From Clostridia bacterium (GTDB lineage: Bacteria; Bacillota; Peptococcia; DRI-13; SM3-B62), in assembly GCA_018432615.1 (NCBI GenBank), contig JAHDSQ010000029.1, positions 1 to 37,867 of the forward strand: a DNA stretch of 37,867 nucleotides. The letters run 5' to 3'. The notes beneath the pieces were generated by a model. It ran no database searches, was not told the origin of the DNA, and saw only the letters and a program-made list of their open reading frames with translations. Both the position numbers and the translations under genes were made by a program. Of this stretch, positions 23,647 through 33,220 are shown piece by piece (positions within the stretch are counted from its first letter, which is position 1; each line of letters starts with the position of its first letter).

Positions 23647-24882
23647 ATGAAAAGGAGAGTAGTAATAACCGGTATGTCTGCAATTACTCCCATTGGTATC
23701 GGACTGCAGAAATTCTGGACGGGTTTGCTGGAGGGAAGATCCGGGATTGCTGAGATTGCTCGCTTTGATGCAAGTGACTACACATCGAAAATCGCCGGTG
23801 AGGTCAAGGACTTTGATGTTACCAGTTATATAGATAGAAAAGAAGCCAGAAGAATGGATCGTTTTACTCATTTTGCCGTGGCTGGGGCAGTGATGGCCGT
23901 TGAGGATGCCGGGATAAAAACGGATGGCATTGATCCGGATAGGGCCGGGATTATTTTGGGCTGCGGTATCGGCGGGATGGAATCATTAGAGAATACTGCA
24001 CGAGTCCTTCATGAAAAAGGACCGGGTAGGGTCAGTCCTTTTTTCGTCCCGATGATGATCGGTAACATGGCGGGAGGTCAGGCTGCAATAACATTGGGCT
24101 TTAAAGGTCCGAATGTCACTCTTGTTTCGGCCTGCGCATCCTCGACCCATGCTATAGGTGATGCTTTCAAGACGGTGCAAAGGGGAGATGCCGAGGTTAT
24201 GGTAACAGGTGGGACCGAGGCCTCGATTACACCTTTGGCCCTGGCCGGGTTTTGTTCGATGAAGGCACTTTCCACCAGAAATGATGAACCCCAAAAAGCC
24301 AGCCGTCCTTTTGATGGAGCCAGGGATGGATTCGTGATGAGCGAAGGGGCAGGACTTTTGGTCTTGGAGAGCTTGGAACACGCGCAAAAAAGAGGTGCCC
24401 GCATATATGCTGAGGTGCTGGGCTACGGTGCAACAGCGGATGCCCATCATATTACGGCACCGGCACCGGGCGGTGAAGGAGCCGCCAGGGCTATGAGGAT
24501 AGCGATATCGGATGCAGGATTGACGATCGATGATGTGGATTATATCAATGCCCACGGTACCTCCACGGAATTGAACGATAAGTATGAAACCATGTCTATC
24601 AAGAGCGTATTTGGAAACAAGGTACCTCTCGTCAGTTCTACCAAGTCTATGACAGGTCATTTGCTGGGTGCTGCCGGAGGGATTGAAATGGTGGCCACGG
24701 CCTTTGTCGTCAAGAACGATATTATACCGCCCACCATCAACTATGAAAACCCTGATCCTGAGTGTGATCTTGATTACGTCCCCAATAAGCCACGGGAAGC
24801 CATAGTGAATTATGCCCTCAGTAATTCTTTGGGCTTCGGTGGTCATAATGCCACTGTTCTTATCGGCAAATATAAGGCATAA
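23647..24882 (+). CDS. fabF: 3-oxoacyl-ACP synthase II FabF
   Basis: Chain-elongating condensing enzyme. 411 residues. Catalytic Cys163 ([12 protein letters not shown]), His303 ([11 protein letters not shown]) and His338 ([12 protein letters not shown]) are in place, as is the C-terminal [13 protein letters not shown] motif. AGAAGGGG ribosome site before ATG. It closes the fatty-acid gene set of this locus; fabZ and acetyl-CoA carboxylase genes are not here. Confidence 0.96.
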   Translation: MKRRVVITGMSAITPIGIGLQKFWTGLLEGRSGIAEIARFDASDYTSKIAGEVKDFDVTSYIDRKEARRMDRFTHFAVAGAVMAVEDAGIKTDGIDPDRAGIILGCGIGGMESLENTARVLHEKGPGRVSPFFVPMMIGNMAGGQAAITLGFKGPNVTLVSACASSTHAIGDAFKTVQRGDAEVMVTGGTEASITPLALAGFCSMKALSTRNDEPQKASRPFDGARDGFVMSEGAGLLVLESLEHAQKRGARIYAEVLGYGATADAHHITAPAPGGEGAARAMRIAISDAGLTIDDVDYINAHGTSTELNDKYETMSIKSVFGNKVPLVSSTKSMTGHLLGAAGGIEMVATAFVVKNDIIPPTINYENPDPECDLDYVPNKPREAIVNYALSNSLGFGGHNATVLIGKYKA

Positions 24883-24885
24883 TAG

Positions 24886-24915
24886 AAGGGAGGCTGGTGA
24901 AAACCGGTCTCCCTT
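24886..24915 (+). terminator. Hairpin with GAAA loop between fabF and rnc
   Basis: AAGGGAGGCTGGT (24886-24898) pairs over 13 positions, two of them G-T, with ACCGGTCTCCCTT (24903-24915), closed by a GAAA tetraloop. Only a short TTT follows, so termination is probably partial. It may split lipid genes from the rnc-smc-ftsY group; the rnc gene begins 45 bases later. Confidence 0.5.
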
Positions 24916-24960
24916 TAAAGTTGACTAACATAATGTGAACTCCGATGGGGGGAGAGGAAA

Positions 24961-25668
24961 TTGGCAAAAGAACGGTATAAACAACTGGCAAAACTTATTG
25001 AAAAACTGGGAGTTGCGGATGAAGCGGATTTTCGGCTTATCGACCAGGCTTTGACTCATCCTTCTTATGCTGTGGAAGGCGTTAGCGAGCAACATAATCA
25101 AAGGTTGGAGTTTGTGGGGGATGCAGTTATCGGCTTGATTGCAGCCGACTATTTATTTAAAAAGTACCCTGAAAAAAGCGAGGGGGATTTGACAAAGATG
25201 CGGGCGGCTGTGGTCTGTGAGGCCTTCTTGGCAGAAACGGCAAGAACGCTGGGGTTAGGGGAGTACCTTCTTTTAGGAAAAGGCGAAAGAATAAGCGGGG
25301 GTAACAAGAGAACTTCTAATCTGGCGGATTGCTTTGAAGCCCTGATCGGTGCCCTTTATATCGCCCAAGGCTTGGACAAAACAGCCCCTTTTGTCATAAA
25401 ATTATTAGAGAACAAGATTTATGCTGTGGCCAATGGTACCCTGGGTGACTTTAAAACCGAACTGCAGGAGTTTGTACAGAAGACGGCAGATAACAAGTTG
25501 ACATACATAATAGTGGGTGAAGAGGGTCCGGAACACGAAAAAACCTTCACGGTCTCAGCCGTTTTAAATGAGACGGAGCTTTCCAGAGGGAAAGGTCGTA
25601 CAAAAAAAGAGGCTGAGCAGCAGGCCGCCAAAGAAGCCTTGCAAAGAATGAGGGAGGGCAATGAGTAG
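24961..25668 (+). CDS. rnc: Ribonuclease III
   Basis: Double-strand-specific endoribonuclease of rRNA and mRNA processing. 235 residues: a catalytic domain with the signature RLEFVGDAVIGL and the second acidic site in ADCFEALIGALY, then a double-stranded RNA-binding domain from about residue 160 (ending GRTKKEAEQQAAKEAL). TTG start after GGGGGGAGAGG. It overlaps the next gene by 8 bases. Confidence 0.96.
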   Translation: MAKERYKQLAKLIEKLGVADEADFRLIDQALTHPSYAVEGVSEQHNQRLEFVGDAVIGLIAADYLFKKYPEKSEGDLTKMRAAVVCEAFLAETARTLGLGEYLLLGKGERISGGNKRTSNLADCFEALIGALYIAQGLDKTAPFVIKLLENKIYAVANGTLGDFKTELQEFVQKTADNKLTYIIVGEEGPEHEKTFTVSAVLNETELSRGKGRTKKEAEQQAAKEALQRMREGNE

Positions 25669-26740
25669 GGCTTTGATCGTGCCGTTTTTTATCCCTCATG
25701 GGGGCTGTCCTTTTGTGTGCGTTTTTTGCAATCAATGGCAGATTAGCGGTGCGAGCGCTCAGGATTGTCCTCTAAAGCTGCAGGACAGAGTTCAACAATA
25801 TCTGCGTTCTGTCAAGGAGCTTCCTTTGCAGCGGGAGGTGGCTTTTTTTGGTGGCAATTTTACAGGCATTGAGGAAGAACTGCAGATTTCCTGGCTTGAA
25901 GAGGCCGCCAAGGCAAAAGCGGCGGGAATGATCAACGGGATCAGGCTTTCCACCCGACCGGACTACATATCGGACGATATTTTAGAGAGGCTCAGGAAAT
26001 ACGGGGTGACAACCATAGAGCTGGGTGTACAGTCGATGGTCGATGAGGTGTTGATAGCAAGCCGTCGCGGCTACAAGGTTTCTGTTGTTGAGGAGGCGGC
26101 GAAAAAAATCAGGGAATGGGGTTTTGAGCTTGGTTTTCAATTAATGCCCGGCCTGCCAGGTGATTCTTTGGATAATGCCCTGCTGACAGCACAAAGGACG
26201 GTAATGATCAGACCGGATGTGGTGAGGATTTACCCGACTGTTGTGTTGAAGGGGACCACGCTGGCCCGTTGGTATGAGGAAGGAAAGTACCGGCCCTGGA
26301 CTCTTAAGGAGGCCGTGACAATCGGTGCCCATTGGTTGGGCGTGTTTTCTCTCTATGGAATCAAGGTTATTCGCATGGGGCTGCAGGCCTCGGAAAATCT
26401 GACGGTGGCAAAAGACCTGCTGGCAGGTCCCTACCAGCCGGCATACGGAGAAATGGTAAAGAGCTTTTTGATGTATGAGCAAGTTATGCTGGCACTGAAA
26501 CGAATTGACAAGCGAGGAGAGGTTTTAGAAATCATCTGTAATCCTCGGGATTATTCAAAGGTAGCAGGGCACAAAAAAAGTAATTTGTACAGGTTTAAAG
26601 AAGAATGTGGGTTTACAGATATTGAGTTAATCAAGGATGAGGCAGTCTGTGCAGAGGACCTGAAAGTGTCTGTGGGCGGTGAAACCGTGGAGATAAAAAG
26701 ACAGGAGTTTTTGGAGAAATATAGAATTAGTGGAGTGTAG
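25661..26740 (+). CDS. Radical SAM protein (Elp3-like family) between rnc and smc
   Basis: 359 residues. The radical SAM cluster CxxxCxxC is at Cys16, Cys20 and Cys23 in HGGCPFVCVFCNQ, followed by FFGGNFTG (SAM-binding GGE-like position) and TTIELGVQSM, patterns shared with the Elp3/YhcC group. The Elp3 acetyltransferase domain is absent. From memory, an Elp3-like radical SAM gene before smc is common in Clostridia, but I know no proven substrate; tRNA modification is a guess from the family. The start overlaps rnc, GGGAGGG ribosome site, so translation is coupled. Confidence 0.85.
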   Translation: MSRALIVPFFIPHGGCPFVCVFCNQWQISGASAQDCPLKLQDRVQQYLRSVKELPLQREVAFFGGNFTGIEEELQISWLEEAAKAKAAGMINGIRLSTRPDYISDDILERLRKYGVTTIELGVQSMVDEVLIASRRGYKVSVVEEAAKKIREWGFELGFQLMPGLPGDSLDNALLTAQRTVMIRPDVVRIYPTVVLKGTTLARWYEEGKYRPWTLKEAVTIGAHWLGVFSLYGIKVIRMGLQASENLTVAKDLLAGPYQPAYGEMVKSFLMYEQVMLALKRIDKRGEVLEIICNPRDYSKVAGHKKSNLYRFKEECGFTDIELIKDEAVCAEDLKVSVGGETVEIKRQEFLEKYRISGV

Positions 26741-26767
26741 GTCATAACGGAAAGGGTAGAAGAAAAG

Positions 26768-29700
26768 GTGTATTTAAAAAAACTAGAAATACATGGGTTT
26801 AAATCGTTTGCCGATAAGACTTCTTTGGAGTTCAAACCCGGTATCACGGCTGTCGTTGGTCCAAACGGCAGTGGAAAATCGAATATTGCCGATGCAATCA
26901 GGTGGGTTCTTGGAGAACAGAGTGTGAAATCGCTGCGGGGCGGAAAAATGGAGGACGTTATTTTCGCCGGCAGTGAAAAGCGCCGTTCTTTGGGAATGGC
27001 CGAGGTATCCTTGACTATTGATAATACCAAGGGCGTTTTTCCCTTGGAGTTCAACGAGGTTACTGTTACCAGGAGGCTCTATCGTTCAGGGGAGAGCGAT
27101 TATTTAATAAACCGTGTACCCTGCCGCTTGAAGGATATTTATGAGTTGTTTATGGACACCGGAGCAGGCCGTGAGGGTATCTCAATCATCGGGCAGGGAA
27201 AGGTCGATGAGATCCTGGCGGTCAAGCCGGAGGAGAGAAGAGGCCTGCTGGAGGAAGCGGCGGGAATCGTCAAGTACCGCTATCGGAAAAAGGAAGCCCA
27301 GAAAAAGCTTGAGGACACGGAGAACAATTTACTCAGGCTGAGGGATATCGTTTATGAGCTTTCCTCCCAGGAAGGTCCCTTGGCGGAGCAAGCGAAAGAT
27401 GCCCTCAGGTATAAAGAACTGAAGGAAGAAAATGATGAGCTGGAAATCGGGCTTATTCTCGAAGAAGCCGAAAGCATGAAGGATAAGCTGAAGAATATTG
27501 ATAATAACCGGTCTAAGGTCGAAAGTGAAAGCGAACAGCTGCGGACTAATTATCATAGCTTGCGGTCTAAAGAGGAGGAGTTTCGCCTTAAACTGCAAAA
27601 AACCGAGGAAAAGCTGGCTGGGCTGCAGGAGGGTATCTATGCGAAAAACCTGCAGTTGGAAAAAAAGGAAAACGAAAAGAAGCTCACTACTGAGCGTATC
27701 TCCGATTTGGATAAACAGAGAAAAAGCATGGGACATGACCTGCGGCAGCTACAGGAAGAGCTGGACGGATTGATAAAGGAGTTTGAAGATCACCAAACAA
27801 AGGGCGAGGGTCTGCTGGCTTCCGTTCACGAGAAAAAGGCTAAGCTGCAGGAGTTTGAAAGTCATGTGGCGGAAGAGAACATACGGGGAAGGGAACGGAC
27901 AGAAAAACTGGAGGAACTGAAAACAGAGCATTTTGAAACCTTGCAGGAGGAGACAAGGATCAAAAATGAACTTACTGCTCTCCAGCAGCGCTTGGATCTT
28001 TTGGTCAAGCAGGAAAAAGATGTTGACGAAAGAAAAAAAGATGCTGCTTCTAAAGTTGAAGACGATACCGTTAAATTAAAAGAACTGGAAAAAGAGGCTA
28101 TAGAACATACAGAAAAACGGCAGAAATACGAGCAGGAATTGTCAGGCTTGCATGAACTTATCGGAACTCAGGAAAGAAAGTATCAAGAGCTAAAAAAGCA
28201 GGGTCAAGAGCTTGGAGAAGAAAGGAACAGTTTGGCAGCCAGACATAGGGTCTTGCAGGAGATGGAACGTGAAGGCCAGGGTTATGGCCTAGGCGTTAAA
28301 GAAATACTTCGTCACAAACAAGCCGGCGGTTTCCCCGGAATTATCGGGTCTGTTGCTCAGCTGGTAAGTGTTCCCGGAAAGTATGAGCTTGCCGTCGAGG
28401 TAGTATTGGGGAATGCACTGCAGAATTTGGTGACGGTAGACGAGGAAGCTGCCCAGGAGGCAATTGGCTGGTTAAAGAAAAACAATAAGGGGCGAGTGAC
28501 GTTTCTACCTATAACTACCGTGAAGGGAAGGGTTACCAACGATAATGTACCCAGCGGGAAAGGTGTTTACGGAAGGTTAAGCGACTTAGTTGATTTTGCC
28601 AAAGAATACCAAGGAATAATGGAGTACCTGCTGGGCAGGGTTTGGCTCGTTGATGATTTGCAGACCGCTGTGGCGGTAGCGAAGAAAACGGGTTTTCGTT
28701 ATAGGATTGTGACCCTTGACGGGCAGCTGGTGAATGCAGGCGGTTCGCTGACGGGCGGGAGCATCAAACCAAGCTCGGGGGGGATCTTATCCAGAAAAAG
28801 GTCTGTCCAAGAATTGGAAAAGACGCTGCGTGATTTGGAAGGAAAACTCTCGTTCTTAAAAAAAGAGGAAGAGGAGATACTGACAGGTGTCACAGAATTA
28901 AGGCAAAAGGAACAGGGAATCAAGGAGGAGCTACAAGAGGTCAGTATCAAGGAAGCGGAAAATATAAAAATACAGGAGCGTTGGCAAGCAGAGAAGGAAA
29001 GGTCTCTTCTCGAGCATGATAACATTTCACTGCAACTGGCGGAGATGATCTCGGAGAAGTCTGTGACCCAAAAGGGTATTACGGAAGCGGAAAAAGCCGT
29101 GGCGGCCTTCCTTGGCAAGGTTGGTTCCATGGAACAGGTGATAAAAGAACTGCAAGAAAAGGTCAGGACAAACCAGACGGAGATTCTGAAAAAGAATGAG
29201 AAGCTCACTCAATTGCGGATTGATGTAGCTACTGATGAGGAAAAATACACCGCATTCAAGAAGGAAAGCAGTTATCTTGAACAGCGGGTTAGGCAATTGT
29301 CACAGCATAGGGAAGCCAAGGCAGCCGAGAGGGCTTCATTAAAAGAGGATATCAAAAGGCTGGAAGAAGCTTTTTCTGCCTTTGAGGTTGAGAAGAAAGG
29401 TATCCTAAAAGAACTGCAAGACTTGGAAAAACAACTGGAGAAGACTAAAGGCGAAAAGAATGAACTGACGGTCCTCATCGGCAGTACCGATGAGGAAGCC
29501 AGAGAAGTTGAGAAACTGCTGAAAACCAAAGAGGAAAGGCTGCATCAGTACGATATCCAGCAATCAAAATTTGAAACATCCCTTGAGGGACTGATAGATA
29601 AACTGTTCGAACAGTACGGAATGAGTCTGGAACAAGCGGCAGAAAAAGGCATAGTGTGTGACGACCGAAAGCTGGCCCAACAGCGGATAGAGGAAATCAG

Positions 29701-30331
29701 GGCTGAAATCACAGGTCTGGGTGAGGTGAATATTGCCGCTATCGAAGAACACCGGCGTTTAGTAGAAAGGCTGGAGTTTCTCAATCAACAAATCCAGGAT
29801 CTAACAGAAGCCGGGGAAAAGCTGAATGAAGTGATTAAAGAAATGGAAAAAATAATGAAGAAGCGCTTTGAGGAAACATATTATTTGGTTAATCAGGCTT
29901 TTCGGGAGATGTTCACAAAACTATTCAGCGGCGGGAGGGCAGAACTGGTTTTAACAAACAGCGAAAACTTGTTGGAAACCGGTGTGGATATTATTGCCCA
30001 GCCGCCGGGCAAAAAGACGCAGCATTTATCCTTGCTGTCCGGAGGGGAAAAATCTCTGACGGCCATTGCTCTTTTGCTGGCTATCTTAAAGATAAAACCA
30101 AGTCCGTTTTGCGTACTGGATGAAATCGAGTCCAACCTTGACGAGATGAACGTTGTAAATTTTGCCGAGACTTTGAAGGACTTTGCAGAGGAAACCCAGT
30201 TTATTGTGATTTCCCACCAGAAAGGGACGATGGAAAAAGCCCACGTTCTTTATGGTGTCACTATTGAGGAGGACGGGGTATCAAGAATGGTGTCGGTGAG
30301 GTTGAAAGATATTGAAAAGGAAGCCAGCTGA
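26768..30331 (+). CDS. smc: Chromosome segregation ATPase SMC
   Basis: 1187 residues, full length. It condenses and resolves the chromosome as a dimer with ScpA/ScpB. Order: N-terminal head with Walker A GPNGSGKS (residues 31-38), first coiled coil from about 170, hinge at about 510-670 (contains GYGLGVKEILRHKQAGGFPG and GGSLTGGS), second coiled coil to about 1000, then the C-terminal head with LLSGGEKSLTA (about 1090) and Walker B FCVLDEIESNLDEMNV (Asp1118-Glu1119). GTG start gives the normal MYLKKLEIHGFKSFADKT N-terminus. Confidence 0.97.
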   Translation: MYLKKLEIHGFKSFADKTSLEFKPGITAVVGPNGSGKSNIADAIRWVLGEQSVKSLRGGKMEDVIFAGSEKRRSLGMAEVSLTIDNTKGVFPLEFNEVTVTRRLYRSGESDYLINRVPCRLKDIYELFMDTGAGREGISIIGQGKVDEILAVKPEERRGLLEEAAGIVKYRYRKKEAQKKLEDTENNLLRLRDIVYELSSQEGPLAEQAKDALRYKELKEENDELEIGLILEEAESMKDKLKNIDNNRSKVESESEQLRTNYHSLRSKEEEFRLKLQKTEEKLAGLQEGIYAKNLQLEKKENEKKLTTERISDLDKQRKSMGHDLRQLQEELDGLIKEFEDHQTKGEGLLASVHEKKAKLQEFESHVAEENIRGRERTEKLEELKTEHFETLQEETRIKNELTALQQRLDLLVKQEKDVDERKKDAASKVEDDTVKLKELEKEAIEHTEKRQKYEQELSGLHELIGTQERKYQELKKQGQELGEERNSLAARHRVLQEMEREGQGYGLGVKEILRHKQAGGFPGIIGSVAQLVSVPGKYELAVEVVLGNALQNLVTVDEEAAQEAIGWLKKNNKGRVTFLPITTVKGRVTNDNVPSGKGVYGRLSDLVDFAKEYQGIMEYLLGRVWLVDDLQTAVAVAKKTGFRYRIVTLDGQLVNAGGSLTGGSIKPSSGGILSRKRSVQELEKTLRDLEGKLSFLKKEEEEILTGVTELRQKEQGIKEELQEVSIKEAENIKIQERWQAEKERSLLEHDNISLQLAEMISEKSVTQKGITEAEKAVAAFLGKVGSMEQVIKELQEKVRTNQTEILKKNEKLTQLRIDVATDEEKYTAFKKESSYLEQRVRQLSQHREAKAAERASLKEDIKRLEEAFSAFEVEKKGILKELQDLEKQLEKTKGEKNELTVLIGSTDEEAREVEKLLKTKEERLHQYDIQQSKFETSLEGLIDKLFEQYGMSLEQAAEKGIVCDDRKLAQQRIEEIRAEITGLGEVNIAAIEEHRRLVERLEFLNQQIQDLTEAGEKLNEVIKEMEKIMKKRFEETYYLVNQAFREMFTKLFSGGRAELVLTNSENLLETGVDIIAQPPGKKTQHLSLLSGGEKSLTAIALLLAILKIKPSPFCVLDEIESNLDEMNVVNFAETLKDFAEETQFIVISHQKGTMEKAHVLYGVTIEEDGVSRMVSVRLKDIEKEAS

Positions 30332-30342
30332 AAGAAGAAAAT

Positions 30343-30379
30343 ATAAGACAATCAAGATAAAAGACAATCAAAATAAAAG
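30343..30379. repeat. Short 16-bp tandem repeat in the smc-ftsY gap
   Basis: ATAAGACAATCAAGAT (30343-30358) is followed directly by AAAAGACAATCAAAAT (30359-30374) and five bases of a third copy. Fourteen of 16 positions match. Probably a slippage product in the AT-rich gap; no function is evident. Confidence 0.6.
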
Positions 30380-30427
30380 TATACCGGGATAAAGGAATAT
30401 CATTTAAGAAAACGGGGGCATAGGACA

Positions 30428-31339
30428 TTGAAATCGCCAAAACAGTTGGATACGAAAATGGAGAAGACAAGAAGGTCGTTCCTTGAAAGACTGGAAGGAA
30501 TAGTTTTCGGGAGAAAAAAGATTGATGAGGAGATGCTGGAAGAGCTTGAGGAAGCCTTAATCCAGGCCGATGTGGGTGTTGCCACCTCCTTGAAACTGGT
30601 AGATGCTTTGCGGGAGAAAGCACAAAAGGAAAAGGCAGAGGATGCCTCAAAAGTGCGGAGGCTTTTGGAAGAGGAAATCAGTGGGATTCTCAAAGAGGGC
30701 GACCATTTATTAAACTTAGCTGAGAGTTCTTTACAAGTGATAATGATGGTGGGTGTAAACGGTGCCGGTAAAACTACCAGTATCGGCAAGCTCAGTCATA
30801 GGTTGAAGCAGGAAGGCAGGAAGGTACTGGTGGCGGCCGGGGATACCTTTCGGGCCGGTGCTGCCGAACAACTTGAGGTGTGGTGCCGCCGGGCCGGTGT
30901 TGATATCGTTCGTCATCAGGAAGGTTCAGACCCGGCTGCGGTGGTTTATGACGCCTTACAAGCCGCCCGGGCACGTAATGTCGATGTCTTGCTCGTTGAT
31001 ACCGCAGGGCGGCTCCAAACGAAAACGAATCTGATGGAAGAACTAAAGAAGGTCAGGCGTATCATCCAAAGGGAGATCCCTGAAGGACCTGCGGAGGTGC
31101 TGCTTACGCTGGATGCCACCACAGGACAAAACGCTCTTTCCCAAGCCAAACTCTTTACTGAGGCTGTGGGTGTAACAGGAGTTATTCTTACCAAGCTTGA
31201 CGGGACGGCCAAGGGGGGAGTAGTACTTGGCATTCAGGATGAGTATAAGCTGCCGGTGAAATTTATTGGGGTAGGCGAGGGACTGGAAGACTTGGAAGAG
31301 TTTGACCCGGCTGTATTCTGCAAGGCGTTGCTGGGTTGA
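30428..31339 (+). CDS. ftsY: Signal recognition particle receptor FtsY
   Basis: SRP-family GTPase that receives the SRP-ribosome complex at the membrane. 303 residues, a short-N-terminus form: an NG core with the N domain helices (residues 15-95), P-loop GVNGAGKTT near residue 105, DTFRAGAAEQL, DTAGR and TKLDGTAKGG. TTG start, the closest ribosome-like sequence being GGGGG 10-15 bases upstream; ATG 30458 in frame is an alternative without a better site. ylxM and ffh, which often follow, are absent here. Confidence 0.95.
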   Translation: MKSPKQLDTKMEKTRRSFLERLEGIVFGRKKIDEEMLEELEEALIQADVGVATSLKLVDALREKAQKEKAEDASKVRRLLEEEISGILKEGDHLLNLAESSLQVIMMVGVNGAGKTTSIGKLSHRLKQEGRKVLVAAGDTFRAGAAEQLEVWCRRAGVDIVRHQEGSDPAAVVYDALQAARARNVDVLLVDTAGRLQTKTNLMEELKKVRRIIQREIPEGPAEVLLTLDATTGQNALSQAKLFTEAVGVTGVILTKLDGTAKGGVVLGIQDEYKLPVKFIGVGEGLEDLEEFDPAVFCKALLG

Positions 31340-31375
31340 AGAAATAGATCAGCGAAAAGAGGGGGAGCGGAAAAG

Positions 31376-32167
31376 ATGAAAGTTGATTTGGCTGTTATTG
31401 GCGGCACAGGTGTATACAATGCCGAGATGCTGAGCAAGACAAAAGAGATCGACATTGAAAACAGATACGGTAAAGTAAGCATTCTGACAGGTGAATATCA
31501 AAACAGGAGGATTGCTTTTCTTTCCAGGCACGGTAAAGGTCATTCTGTGCCGCCGCATTTAATCAATTACCGGGCTAATATCATGGCCTTAAAGGAACTG
31601 GGTGTAAAAAGGATCATTGCTACCGCTGCCGTCGGTTCTCTCAACGAAAAAATGAAGCCTCAGGATTTTGTCATCGTTGACCAGTTCCTGGACTTTACTA
31701 AAAACAGGCAGTCAACTTTTTTTGAGGGCGGAAGCGAGGGAGTTGTGCATACGGATGTGACTCAACCCTATTGTCCGGATTTAGGCGGCTTTATCTATCA
31801 AAAAGCGCAAGAACTTGGCCTTTCCGTACATCAAGGCGGTTGTTACGTTACCGCCGAAGGACCGCGCTTTGAAACACCTGCGGAAATAAAAATGTATAAA
31901 ATGTTGGGCGGGGACTTGGTGGGGATGACGAGTGTGCCGGAAGTCGTGCTGGCCCGAGAGGCGGGAATTTGTTATGGAACGGTGGCTATGGTAACAAACT
32001 TTGCCGCCGGTATTTCCAAGGAAGCTTTATCTCACGCCGAAGTCCTTGAGGTGATGGGGCTTTTGAGCAACAATATTTCAAAACTCATCATGGCCGTTTT
32101 GGGAGAAGTACCTCTGAAGGGCTCCTGCAGCTGTGGTGGCAGAAATGATGTAAGCTTGGGGGGATAG
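31376..32167 (+). CDS. mtnP: 5'-methylthioadenosine/methylthioinosine phosphorylase
   Basis: Trimeric purine nucleoside phosphorylase-family enzyme of methionine salvage, 263 residues. Phosphate and substrate motifs: VIGGTGVY, RHGKGHSVPPHLINYRANI, ATAAVGSLNE, YVTAEGPRFETPAEI and the Met in VGMTSVPEV. The base-contacting segment reads VTNFAAG: Asn208 and Ala210 stand where adenine-specific enzymes have the two Asp of TDYD. Asn at that point is known to favour 6-oxopurines, so the substrate may be methylthioinosine. It heads a three-gene operon with mtnA and a deaminase that would supply methylthioinosine. GGGGGAG ribosome site. Confidence 0.9.
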   Translation: MKVDLAVIGGTGVYNAEMLSKTKEIDIENRYGKVSILTGEYQNRRIAFLSRHGKGHSVPPHLINYRANIMALKELGVKRIIATAAVGSLNEKMKPQDFVIVDQFLDFTKNRQSTFFEGGSEGVVHTDVTQPYCPDLGGFIYQKAQELGLSVHQGGCYVTAEGPRFETPAEIKMYKMLGGDLVGMTSVPEVVLAREAGICYGTVAMVTNFAAGISKEALSHAEVLEVMGLLSNNISKLIMAVLGEVPLKGSCSCGGRNDVSLGG

Positions 32168-32170
32168 GCT

Positions 32171-33220
32171 TTGCAGCATATCAAGTGGGAAAACGGTTGT
32201 CTGGTTCTGCTCGACCAGACACTTTTGCCGTCGGAAAAAAGAGAAATCCTGTGCCGAACATATCATGATGTAGCGGAGGCCATTGTGAAGATGAGAATCA
32301 GGGGCGCTCCTGCTATCGGTGTTGTGGCCGCTTACGGGATAGTACTAGCGGCTCAAGGTTATGGCCAAGGTGACAGCAACGGTCTGATTAAGACCCTGGA
32401 TGAGGCGAAAGAGCTATTGGCTTCAACCCGTCCTACGGCTGTTAATCTTTTTTGGGCGTTGGAACGGATGGAACAGGCTTGGCTCAGCAATCAGGCCCAA
32501 GGAAAAGAAGAAACAGTCCGTCTCTTGGAAGAAGAGGCGATAAAGATAGAAGAAGAGGATCTGGCCCAAAATATTGAGATCGGCAGATACGGCAATACCC
32601 TTGTTCCTCCAAAGGCAGCCATCCTGACCCACTGCAACGCCGGAGCCCTGGCTACGGCCGGATACGGTACGGCCTTAGGGGTGATACGTTACGCACACCA
32701 GGATGGGAAAGAAATAATGGTGTATGCCGATGAGACCAGGCCTGTTTTACAGGGTGCCAGGCTGACGGCCTGGGAATTAACGGAGGAAAAAATACCGGTC
32801 ACTCTGATAACCGACAATACTGCGGGGTATTTGATGCAGCAGGGTAAGATAGATTTGGTAATCGTCGGTGCGGACAGGATTGCCGCCAACGGTGATGTGG
32901 CTAATAAAATCGGAACATACAGTTTGGCAATTATGGCTTACCATCACCACATCCCTTTCTATGTGGCGGCACCTTTGTCGACATTTGACCGAAAGCTGTC
33001 GGAGGGCAAGGCTATACCTATTGAGGAAAGAAACCCCGATGAAGTAAGAATGGTTAACGGAGTCTTGCTGGCACCGGAAAATATCAAGGTCTATAATGCG
33101 GCCTTCGATGTTACACCTGCACAATATATCACTGCTATCATTACAGATGAGGGACTGCTCAAGCCCCCTTATCAAACAGCGATAGCGGATGCCTTTAGAA
33201 AGAGGGAGGGAAGATCATGA
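32171..33220 (+). CDS. mtnA: S-methyl-5-thioribose-1-phosphate isomerase
   Basis: Turns methylthioribose-1-phosphate into the ribulose form, the next step after the phosphorylase. 349 residues, eIF2B-like fold. Hallmarks: MRIRGAPAIGVVAAYG, LTHCNAGALATAGYGTALGVIR, DETRPVLQGARLTAWEL, GADRIAANGDVANKIGTY with the catalytic Asp, and the late Cys of the THCNAG block. TTG start, three bases after the mtnP stop, after GGGGGG. Its stop overlaps the next ATG in an ATGA junction. Confidence 0.95.
   Translation: MQHIKWENGCLVLLDQTLLPSEKREILCRTYHDVAEAIVKMRIRGAPAIGVVAAYGIVLAAQGYGQGDSNGLIKTLDEAKELLASTRPTAVNLFWALERMEQAWLSNQAQGKEETVRLLEEEAIKIEEEDLAQNIEIGRYGNTLVPPKAAILTHCNAGALATAGYGTALGVIRYAHQDGKEIMVYADETRPVLQGARLTAWELTEEKIPVTLITDNTAGYLMQQGKIDLVIVGADRIAANGDVANKIGTYSLAIMAYHHHIPFYVAAPLSTFDRKLSEGKAIPIEERNPDEVRMVNGVLLAPENIKVYNAAFDVTPAQYITAIITDEGLLKPPYQTAIADAFRKREGRS

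Noticed and set aside
23986..24846. 286-residue minus-strand frame opposite fabF
   Set aside because: fabF is certain from its catalytic residues on the plus strand; the antisense frame has no recognisable motif and no ribosome site was seen.
30343..30379. Possible short CRISPR-like array in the smc-ftsY gap
   Set aside because: Units are directly adjacent with no spacers, only two and a fraction copies, and AT-rich; simple tandem duplication is enough.
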